In this document: positions 23,774 to 29,832 of the stretch, piece after piece
How positions within the stretch are numbered: the stretch's first letter is position 1
Layout of the letters: the number at the start of each line of letters is the position of its first letter
NCBI GenBank assembly: GCA_964396385.1
Contig: CAYNFH010000033.1
Span: 1-38,030, forward strand
Reading direction: 5' to 3'
Origin: CAYNFH01 sp964396385
Lineage (GTDB): Bacteria; Armatimonadota; Chthonomonadetes; Chthonomonadales; CAJBBX01
Length of the DNA stretch: 38,030 nt
Position numbers and translations under genes: made by a program
Notes under the pieces: generated by a model
Seen by the model: only the letters and a program-made list of their open reading frames with translations
The model's database searches: none
What the model was told of the DNA's origin: nothing

Positions 23774-25150
23774 GTGGGTTCGCAATGGCTTTTGCCTCTG
23801 GCGATGCTGTTCTTTCATGCGTCTGGGCCGACGCCGCTCTTCACGAATGACGAGCGGGCCGCCATCATCGCTTACTGGTCCAAGCTGGGGCGTTACCAGG
23901 TTGAGCCCCCTCCACTGGGACAGACGAGCGGCCAGTGGGTGGTGCGGCTGACTCCCGAGGCATCCATCTGGCTATACAACTACAACAAGACCCGGGGCGC
24001 CGGAAATGTTCCCCCCACACAGGTGGCCCCGCCGCAGCCCGGCAGAGCCACCGAATGGGACACGTGGGTAAACACCAAGCTCGCCTACGATCAGTGGGTG
24101 GCGCAGTCTGCGGCAGATCCCTCGGTGCGGCCGATGCCACCTGGCCTACCAGCACCCATCCCGGATGATCTCCTTGCCGCGGCGGGCAATCCGCCTCCGC
24201 TGGCCGCCGTCGTGGCGCCCCTCCACTATGTAGTCACCTTCGACGACGGCGAAACGATTGCATATGACGACCACGTTCCGGTGCCCGCGCGCTACGCGTA
24301 TTACCGCTTTGCCCAGGGAGTACAGTACAACGGCACCCCGGTCCGGAGCATCCCGGATTCAGAGCTCAATCCCCTCTTCCGAGACGCGGGCATGTCGGCT
24401 TTCCAGAGTCACGTGGTGAAGGCGGTCTCGCGCCTGGAGGGTGGATTCGAGTCCGTCAACACGTACGACACCGGATACCTGTCGGTGGGCTTCATCCAGT
24501 GCGCTACGCTGGCGGGCGGAGGAGGCTCCCTGGGCGAAGTGCTGAGGTGGGAGAAGGCGGAGCGGCCCAAAGAGTTCAACCACGATTTCCGCCGCCTCGG
24601 CATCGATGTGACGGATAGCGGGCTGCTAGCGGCCATCGATCCCGAGACGGGCGCGGAACTGGTTGGCCCCCAGGCGGTTCAGAAGATCATCGACGACAAA
24701 CGGCTGACGGCCGTGTTCCAGCGAGCCGGAGAGCAGAGCTCCGCCTTCCGCGTGGCGCAGATCGCGGTGGCCCGGGACCGGTTCTATCCCGCCGGAGACG
24801 CCTTCACCATAACGGTAAGCGGACAGACCCTCCACGGGAGGGTGGCCGACGTCATCCACTCGGAAGCCGGGATGGCGACTCTGTTCGACCGGAAGATCAA
24901 CACGGGGAGCCTGGGACCGTTCGAGCAGGTAGTGACGCAGGTGATGCAGGAGCACAACATCACTACGCTCCAGGATGCGGCCAACTATGAGAAGGAGATC
25001 GTCGGCAAGATGAAGTACCGGGCGGACTTCCTGGCAGATACCAGCCTGGGCCAGCCGGCGGATCCCAGGCCGATCGTCCACACGCAGCCCGCCCCCACTC
25101 CGCCGGCGGTCTTGCCGTTCGGCGGCTTCCTACCCCTGCCCATAGAGTGA
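23774..25150 (+). CDS. Secreted protein with possible lysozyme-like domain
   Basis: The 458 residues begin with a signal peptide (MGSQWLLPLAMLFFHASG). A Pro-rich region with PPTQVAPPQPGRATEWDTWV and PPGLPAPIPDDLLAAAGNPP follows. The central domain (about 210-380) contains VVKAVSRLEGGFESVNTYDT, GYLSVGFIQCATLAGGGGSLG and a long helical part. The Glu in SRLEGGF followed by GYLSVGFIQ is reminiscent of lysozyme/chitosanase-like active sites, but I cannot assign a family. The GTG start at 23774 has GGGAGGGG just upstream. It converges on a PAS/HisKA gene, with a palindromic repeat between them. Confidence 0.65.
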   Translation: MGSQWLLPLAMLFFHASGPTPLFTNDERAAIIAYWSKLGRYQVEPPPLGQTSGQWVVRLTPEASIWLYNYNKTRGAGNVPPTQVAPPQPGRATEWDTWVNTKLAYDQWVAQSAADPSVRPMPPGLPAPIPDDLLAAAGNPPPLAAVVAPLHYVVTFDDGETIAYDDHVPVPARYAYYRFAQGVQYNGTPVRSIPDSELNPLFRDAGMSAFQSHVVKAVSRLEGGFESVNTYDTGYLSVGFIQCATLAGGGGSLGEVLRWEKAERPKEFNHDFRRLGIDVTDSGLLAAIDPETGAELVGPQAVQKIIDDKRLTAVFQRAGEQSSAFRVAQIAVARDRFYPAGDAFTITVSGQTLHGRVADVIHSEAGMATLFDRKINTGSLGPFEQVVTQVMQEHNITTLQDAANYEKEIVGKMKYRADFLADTSLGQPADPRPIVHTQPAPTPPAVLPFGGFLPLPIE

Positions 25151-25154
25151 CGGG

Positions 25155-25232
25155 ACCTCTCCCTAACCCCCTCCTTCGTAAGGAGGGGGCATTCTCCCCT
25201 CCCCTTACGAAGGGGAGGGGTTGAGGGTAGGG
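25155..25232. repeat. Gene-less inverted pair of the DUF559-element ends (MITE-like)
   Basis: The left half CCCTAACCCCCTCCTTCGTA with AAGGAGGGGG and the right half CTCCCCTTACGAAGGGGAGG with GGTTGAGGGTAGGG are inverted copies with a few bases between them. The right half supplies the C-terminal codons (TLNPSPS) and TAA stop of the PAS/HisKA gene. It lies between convergent genes and may also terminate both transcripts. Confidence 0.65.
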
Positions 25233-25945
25233 TCCGGGCCAGGGTGGCGGGAAGAGGCCTCCAGGTCGATCATCGTGTAGCCCGGGATATAGGTGGTGGA
25301 GACGATCTGGCGGATCTCATGTAGGAGCTTCACCGCCTCCGCCACTCGCCAGACGGAATCCAACGCGGTCTGAAGCCGCCGCTGGAGGGCGGGATCGAGC
25401 GGTTCCGCCAGGACGTCTTCCAGCGTCGCGCTAACCACGAAGAGCGGATTGTTGATCTCGTGGTTCAGCGTGACGGCAAACTGGCGCGCCAGATCCAGCC
25501 GACCTTCCTCCAGAACCTTTTGGCCTACCTCCGCATGGGCCGCCTGGCCCTCTTCCGACATCTCCATGCAGACGAAGAACACTCCCGTGGCTTCGCCGTC
25601 CGCATCTCTGATCGGCCGTGCCAGCAGCCTGCGCGGGTGCGGGCAGAGGTCGGTCGGGGCGGGAAACACATCGGCCCCCTCGCTCTCCAGCACGCTGTTC
25701 ACAAACCGTTCCCACCGCCCTCGCTCCGGCTCCGGCAAGACGTCTCGAAGGGAAGTACCCACCGTCGCGTCGTCCATGCCGCCGGCAACGCACGTGAGCG
25801 TGGATAGCGGTCCGTCTGCGTGGGTGACACGCAGGTCCCGGTCGACGGCATAGGAGTACACGGTGACGGAGCTCAGGAGCTGGAACGCGTTCGTATCCGC
25901 CGGGGAAGGCACGGCGCCTGCGCTTCTGTTGTTCGGCGGACTCAT
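25205..25945 (-). CDS. PAS plus HisKA (dimerisation) protein lacking the kinase ATPase domain
   Basis: The 246 residues contain a PAS-like sensor (about 20-130: VTVYSYAVDRDLRVTHADGP, RPIRDADGEATGVFFVCMEM) and a dimerisation/phosphoacceptor helix pair with the H-box FAVTLNHEINNPLFVVSATLE. There is no N/G-box ATP-binding domain. The core ends IVSTTYIPGYTMIDLEAS, and the final ~14 residues come from a palindromic repeat. It could be phosphorylated in trans or act as a docking partner. The missing domain could also have been lost. No response regulator is adjacent. Confidence 0.78.
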   Translation of the reverse strand: MSPPNNRSAGAVPSPADTNAFQLLSSVTVYSYAVDRDLRVTHADGPLSTLTCVAGGMDDATVGTSLRDVLPEPERGRWERFVNSVLESEGADVFPAPTDLCPHPRRLLARPIRDADGEATGVFFVCMEMSEEGQAAHAEVGQKVLEEGRLDLARQFAVTLNHEINNPLFVVSATLEDVLAEPLDPALQRRLQTALDSVWRVAEAVKLLHEIRQIVSTTYIPGYTMIDLEASSRHPGPDPTLNPSPS

Positions 25946-26127
25946 CTGGACCTCACTTACCTGGGGCGGATGAGCGTAAGACAGTCGCGCTCAACCGTTC
26001 GGCCTGGACTGGGGCGCCAAAAGGGAAGACGGGCGGCCATCCCAGGTGTTCCAAAAGTTGGGGCTCCGTTTAGTTCGATCCGAAACTCTCTCTGAGATAC
26101 GAGATTCCGGAATCTGACCCCCAATAC

Positions 26128-26160
26128 CCAAAAAGGGAACAGCGCGGTTGCGCCGTCCCC
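26128..26160 (-). terminator. Intrinsic terminator of the rpmH-rnpA-yidD-yidC-khpB operon
   Basis: Minus-strand GGGGACGGCGC (26160-26150), loop AACC and GCGCTGTTCCC (26145-26135) pair with two G-U wobbles. TTTTT (26134-26130) follows, 40 bp after the khpB stop. Confidence 0.75.
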
Positions 26161-26199
26161 TCTGTAGTTGCCTGCCTCGGGCTTAAGACCGAGCTCCGC

Positions 26200-26703
26200 T
26201 CACCGCGGAGCGATGATGACCCGGCGATCGGGATCGTCTCCTTCGCTGTATGTGCGGATATCCGGATCGTCCGACAGAGCGTTGTGGATGATCCGCCGCT
26301 CGTGCGCGGGCAACGGGTCCAGCTCGCACTCTTCCTGGCGCTCCTTCACCTGAGCGGCGAAGTCCCTGGCGAGGTTGGTGAGCGTCTCTGCACGTCGCGC
26401 ACGGTAGCCGCCTGCATCGAGAATCACTCGGACCTCTGGCCCCACGCGCCGGCCGATGATGAGGTTCGCCAGATACTGGAGCGCGTCCAGACTCTGGCCG
26501 TGGCGACCCAACGTGGCCGCAACATCCTCTCCCACCAGCTCCACGTCCAGGTAGGGGGCGTGCCGTCCCCGCGCTTCCGCGTCGATACTCAAACCGGAAG
26601 CCCGACAGATCTCCTGTAGGACCTCTACGGCCCCGGATTCGCGCGCTTCCAATCCATCCGAAGACAGCGGCTCCGCCGCATCCGAACCGCCCCGATCAGT
26701 CAT
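26200..26703 (-). CDS. khpB: RNA-binding protein KhpB/Jag (KH and R3H domains)
   Basis: The 167 residues have a KH-type domain with the loop LGRHGQSLDALQYLANLIIG (about 63-85). A C-terminal R3H domain follows: DPLPAHERRIIHNALSDDPD with SEGDDPDRRVIIAP. The N-terminal Jag domain seen in Firmicutes is absent. KhpB with KhpA binds RNA and influences cell-wall growth in other bacteria. It is the last gene of the conserved rpmH-rnpA-yidD-yidC operon, 120 bp after yidC. ATG 26703 is chosen; an in-frame TTG at 26712 would add three residues. Confidence 0.9.
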   Translation of the reverse strand: MTDRGGSDAAEPLSSDGLEARESGAVEVLQEICRASGLSIDAEARGRHAPYLDVELVGEDVAATLGRHGQSLDALQYLANLIIGRRVGPEVRVILDAGGYRARRAETLTNLARDFAAQVKERQEECELDPLPAHERRIIHNALSDDPDIRTYSEGDDPDRRVIIAPR

Positions 26704-26823
26704 ACCGGCCAAACCTGCTCCATCTACTATGTAATATAGTGGCTTCTCGCGGCTTGTGACTACCTAACATCGTTATACCCAGCAGAGTACAATTCCGTCA
26801 GAAGTCGTGGGTTACAGCCCGGC

Positions 26824-28080
26824 CTACCGCTTCTTCTTGCGCGGCTTTACGCGTCCCGGTTGGCCGCCAGTTCCCAGTACTCGCGAATCTGGCTTCACGG
26901 TTCCCGTCCCGTTGCTGCTGACCGCGGGCGAGAGAGTCGGTCCGCCGCTGCCGGCGTCTCCGCCCCCTCCCTCCCCGCTCATCTTCAGCCGGTGCGGCTT
27001 ATATATGTACTCGTACTGCTGCCAAATGTTGAACACGTTGGTCATCAGCCAGTAGAGGACAAAAGCGGAGGACCAACCGTTGTTCAGGAAGATATAGAAG
27101 AAGACGATGGCCATCGTCAGACCCATGGTGTTCTGCTGCTGCTGCTGCTGTGGGTCCACGGCCGGGTTCATCTTGGTGGTCAGGTACATCGTGACCGAGT
27201 ACAGAGCCAGCAGCGGGACGTCGGGGTCTGCCAGGTTGCGGCCAAAAACGTTGTGGCCCATGAAGGTGGCGCCGTTGTGGGAGAGCGCGCTGCCTATCCA
27301 GAGGAACTTACCCTTGGCGAACCCAAACTCGTACGCGCGAACGCCCGCGTAGACGGCGATGAGGAAGGGCATCTGGATGGCCATCGGCAGGCAGCCGCCG
27401 AACATGTTAACGTTGTGCTCTTTGTAGAGCGCCAGCGTCTTCTCGTGCAGCTCCGTGCCCTTGTACTTCTTCTGAAGCTCCTTCACCAGCGGCTGCATGC
27501 GCTGCATGTCGCGCATGCCCTGGTACTGCTTCTTGGTCAGGGGCCAGGTGATCAGCTTTACGAGAACCGCGAGGAGAATGAGGGCGATGCCGTAGCTATA
27601 GTTCGGGTTTCGTCCGGTAAGCGCCACCAGAACGTCGATGATCAGGTACTTGATGTCCGATGAGTTGCGCCTGTCCAGTTGTTCCTGTAGGGCGCTGTAC
27701 TGGCCATGCGGAGCGCCGGGCTCCGACTGCGTCATCTCCCTGTACGCCTTGGTGGTCGGATACTTGAGGTAGATCTCCTTCCAGTATTGGATAGCGCTAT
27801 CCTGTCCTGCGCGCTTCTCCGTCTCGGACCCATCGTACCGGTAAGCGCCGAGGAGACCGCCCTGGTAGAGGGCCTGGGCGGCCGTTTCCGGGTCCTTAGT
27901 CTCGCGCGCGACCTTCTGGTACTCGTCCAGCGCCTCTTTCTTCTTGCCCTGCTTCTCGAGCTGTTGGGCCTTGGCGAAAGTGACGTTGGTGTTCGCCTGC
28001 GCGTTCGCGGAACGAGATGCCCCGGCCACAAATATGACTATCGCCGCTACGGCGATAGCCAGAGGAAGACGAAAACGCAT
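26824..28080 (-). CDS. yidC: Membrane protein insertase YidC/Oxa1 with helical N-terminal extension
   Basis: The 418 residues begin with a signal sequence (AIAVAAIVIFVAGASRSANA). A periplasmic helical part resembles tetratricopeptide units (FAKAQQLEKQGKKKEALDEY, VARETKDPETAAQALYQGG). The conserved Oxa1 core starts near 150: YGIALILLAVLVKLITWPLT, KKQYQGMRDMQRMQPLVKEL, MFGGCLPMAIQMPFLIAVYA and VLYWLMTNVFNIWQQYEYI, with five membrane segments. The tail RVKPRKKKR is basic and may contact ribosomes. It inserts and folds membrane proteins with or without SecYEG. It starts 12 nt after the yidD stop. Confidence 0.94.
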   Translation of the reverse strand: MRFRLPLAIAVAAIVIFVAGASRSANAQANTNVTFAKAQQLEKQGKKKEALDEYQKVARETKDPETAAQALYQGGLLGAYRYDGSETEKRAGQDSAIQYWKEIYLKYPTTKAYREMTQSEPGAPHGQYSALQEQLDRRNSSDIKYLIIDVLVALTGRNPNYSYGIALILLAVLVKLITWPLTKKQYQGMRDMQRMQPLVKELQKKYKGTELHEKTLALYKEHNVNMFGGCLPMAIQMPFLIAVYAGVRAYEFGFAKGKFLWIGSALSHNGATFMGHNVFGRNLADPDVPLLALYSVTMYLTTKMNPAVDPQQQQQQNTMGLTMAIVFFYIFLNNGWSSAFVLYWLMTNVFNIWQQYEYIYKPHRLKMSGEGGGGDAGSGGPTLSPAVSSNGTGTVKPDSRVLGTGGQPGRVKPRKKKR

Positions 28081-28092
28081 TCAGTGCCTCAG

Positions 28093-28299
28093 CTACTTCA
28101 CCGGATCGTAGCCGCCCTTGCTGAAAGGGTTGCAGCGCATCAAGCGCCAGCAGCCCAGGGCGATACCCTTCACGACCCCGTACTTTTCGATGGCCTGCGC
28201 GGTGTACTCCGAGCAGGTAGGTTGAAACCGGCAGACCGGCGGTCTGAACCGGGATGTCTTCTGGTACAGCCGGATCAGCCGGATGCAGAATCGCCGCAC
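28093..28299 (-). CDS. yidD: Membrane protein insertion efficiency factor YidD
   Basis: The 68-residue protein contains the family core IRLIRLYQKTSRFRPPVCRF, QPTCSEYTAQAIEKYGVVKG and CWRLMRCNPFSKGGYDPVK, with conserved CRFxPTCSxY and RCNPxxxGGxDPV. It assists YidC-dependent insertion at the inner membrane face. GTG 28299 is chosen because GGAGG lies 7 nt upstream and the family starts there; it overlaps rnpA by 25 bp. Confidence 0.92.
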   Translation of the reverse strand: MRRFCIRLIRLYQKTSRFRPPVCRFQPTCSEYTAQAIEKYGVVKGIALGCWRLMRCNPFSKGGYDPVK

Positions 28300-28661
28300 C
28301 CTGGATCCTCCGTAGCGGGCCGGCTCCCGCTCAGCTTGGCCCGTCGGAACAGTGTTTCGACGGCGGCAGCCATTTCCGAGATCTGTGCCTCCCGGCAGCG
28401 GCTCCGCGCCACAAACACGGCATCGAAGCCGGGCCGGCACGCCGCCAGCCGAGCGCGACAGATCTCCCGCAGGCGGCGCTTAATGCGATTACGGTCAACG
28501 GCGCCACCCAGTTTCTTGCTTATCGAGAATCCTATCCGGAGGTCTGCGCCGGCGGTGGGGAAGACGTAGAGCACCAGGAGTGGATGAGCGTATGAACGTC
28601 CCCGCTTGTACACCCGCTGGAAGTCGCGAGAGCTGCGGAGACGCTGCGCCTTGGGGAGCAC
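28275..28661 (-). CDS. rnpA: Ribonuclease P protein component
   Basis: The 128 residues show LPKAQRLRSSRDFQRVYKRG, the RNase P protein signature DRNRIKRRLREICR (about 55-68) and PGFDAVFVARSRC. This basic protein supports RnpB RNA in 5' maturation of tRNAs. It starts with GTG 28661, 34 nt after rpmH; the ribosome site is weak, suggesting coupling. The last ~18 residues overlap yidD and look unconserved. Confidence 0.93.
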   Translation of the reverse strand: MLPKAQRLRSSRDFQRVYKRGRSYAHPLLVLYVFPTAGADLRIGFSISKKLGGAVDRNRIKRRLREICRARLAACRPGFDAVFVARSRCREAQISEMAAAVETLFRRAKLSGSRPATEDPGCGDSASG

Positions 28662-28695
28662 GACGCGTGCGGCCTGCGGATCGGTGCCGCCCGCG

Positions 28696-28830
28696 CTAAA
28701 CGGTCAGGCGATGGCGGCCCTTGGCGCGGCGCGCCTTCAGCACGTTGCGGCCATCCTTGGTGCTCATACGCTTACGGAACCCGTGAACCCGCTTGTGGCG
28801 GCGGTTCTTAGGCTGGTACGTGCGCTTCAT
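28696..28830 (-). CDS. rpmH: 50S ribosomal protein L34
   Basis: The 44-residue protein MKRTYQPKNRRHKRVHGFRK, then RMSTKDGRNVLKARRAKGRH, is diagnostic for L34 of the large ribosomal subunit. It has AAGGAGG 7 nt before the ATG. It is first in the operon with rnpA, yidD, yidC and khpB. Confidence 0.97.
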   Translation of the reverse strand: MKRTYQPKNRRHKRVHGFRKRMSTKDGRNVLKARRAKGRHRLTV

Positions 28831-28858
28831 GCATAGACCTCCTTGGCCAGAACGGACT

Positions 28859-28864
28859 ATTATA
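28859..28864 (-). promoter_or_regulatory. -10 box of the rpmH operon
   Basis: A perfect TATAAT lies on the minus strand, 28 nt before the rpmH ATG. The -35 region is poor (TTGGGC at 15 bp). The rph gene is divergent from here. Confidence 0.5.
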
Positions 28865-28916
28865 GCACAGGAGATTCCGGCCCAACTGAAGAACCGGGCC
28901 GCCAGGAGATTACGCC

Positions 28917-29636
28917 ATGCAGCGACCGGATGGACGCGCCAACAACCAGCTTCGGCCTGTGCGCATCACGCGGGACTACATCAAATACGCGGAGGGCTCT
29001 TGCCTGATCGAGTTCGGTGATACCAGGGTGCTCTGCACCGCCAGCGTAGAGGACCGGGTACCGCCCCACCGCAAGAACACCGGCAAGGGCTGGGTTACCG
29101 CCGAATACGCCATGGTGCCTCGCTCCTGCCGGGAGAGGACGCAGCGCGAGACGCGCGGGCCCGGCGGCCGGACCATGGAGATCCAGCGGCTGGTAGGGCG
29201 CAGCATGCGATCGGTGGTAGACATGGATACATTGGGCGAGCGGACAATCACCCTGGACTGCGATGTCATCCAGGCCGACGGCGGCACGCGTACCGCGGCG
29301 ATTACCGGAGCGTACGTGGCGCTCGTCCAGGCGCTGCGCTGGATGGTGGAACAGCGCTACCTGAAGAAGCTGCCGCTGGTGGAGATGGTGGCGGCAGTAA
29401 GCGTGGGAGCGGTTGCTGGGGAAGAGGTGCTGGACCTTTGCTACGAAGAGGACTACCGCGCGGCGGTGGACATGAACGTGGTGATGACCGACAAGGGGCG
29501 GTACATCGAGGTGCAGGGCACCGCGGAGGGCGATCCGTTCGACCGCAACCGGCTCAACCGCCTGCTGGACCTGGCGGCGACCGGCATCCAGCAGCTTAAC
29601 CGGATCCAGCGGGAAGCGCTGGACGGTATTCTGTAG
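28917..29636 (+). CDS. rph: Ribonuclease PH
   Basis: The 239-residue phosphorolytic 3'-5' exoribonuclease trims tRNA precursors. Signatures are RPDGRANNQLRPVRI, GKGWVTAEYAMVPRS, RTMEIQRLVGRSMRSVVD (substrate-binding arginines), ITLDCDVIQADGGTRTAAI and the active-site region EEDYRAAVDMNVVMT. AGGAG lies 8 nt before ATG 28917. It is divergent from rpmH. Confidence 0.95.
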   Translation: MQRPDGRANNQLRPVRITRDYIKYAEGSCLIEFGDTRVLCTASVEDRVPPHRKNTGKGWVTAEYAMVPRSCRERTQRETRGPGGRTMEIQRLVGRSMRSVVDMDTLGERTITLDCDVIQADGGTRTAAITGAYVALVQALRWMVEQRYLKKLPLVEMVAAVSVGAVAGEEVLDLCYEEDYRAAVDMNVVMTDKGRYIEVQGTAEGDPFDRNRLNRLLDLAATGIQQLNRIQREALDGIL

Positions 29637-29638
29637 AA

Positions 29639-29684
29639 GTGGTGATTAGAGTTTCGGGCACACCACCCATCACCCATCACCGCA
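29639..29684. repeat. GTGATGGGT-type inverted repeat
   Basis: The left part GTGGTGATTAGAG faces ACCACCCATCACCCATCACC. It lies directly after the rph stop. Confidence 0.4.
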
Positions 29685-29687
29685 AAG

Positions 29688-29716
29688 AAAAAACCCACTC
29701 TCCAGAAGAGAGTGGG
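29688..29716 (-). terminator. Intrinsic terminator pointing leftwards
   Basis: CCCACTCTC (29694-29702), loop CAGAA and GAGAGTGGG (29708-29716) form a 9-bp stem. On the minus strand it is followed by TTTTTT (29693-29688); on the plus strand no T-tract follows. No minus-strand gene lies upstream of it here. Confidence 0.6.
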
Positions 29717-29754
29717 CCCCATCCAAGTGATGGATTTCAATTGAAAAGGAGGAC

Positions 29755-29832
29755 ATGCGCTACCTATACTACGTCCGGGGTCCCGGTATTGTTCCCCTAC
29801 TTCTCCACAGCATTTTTCGTCCACAGCCATGA
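29755..29832 (+). CDS. 25-residue leader ORF overlapping polB
   Basis: ATG 29755 has a near-ideal AAGGAGG just upstream. The peptide MRYLYYVRGPGIVPLLLHSI, then FRPQP, ends with TGA at 29830-29832. This overlaps the polB ATG (29829) as ATGA. polB itself has no visible Shine-Dalgarno, so the small ORF may deliver ribosomes to polB by coupling. The peptide's own role is unknown. Confidence 0.5.
   Translation: MRYLYYVRGPGIVPLLLHSIFRPQP

Noticed and set aside
27137..27154. CTG trinucleotide repeat
   Set aside because: It simply encodes a Gln run in a cytoplasmic or periplasmic loop of YidC. A slippage-prone tract is possible, but nothing suggests function.
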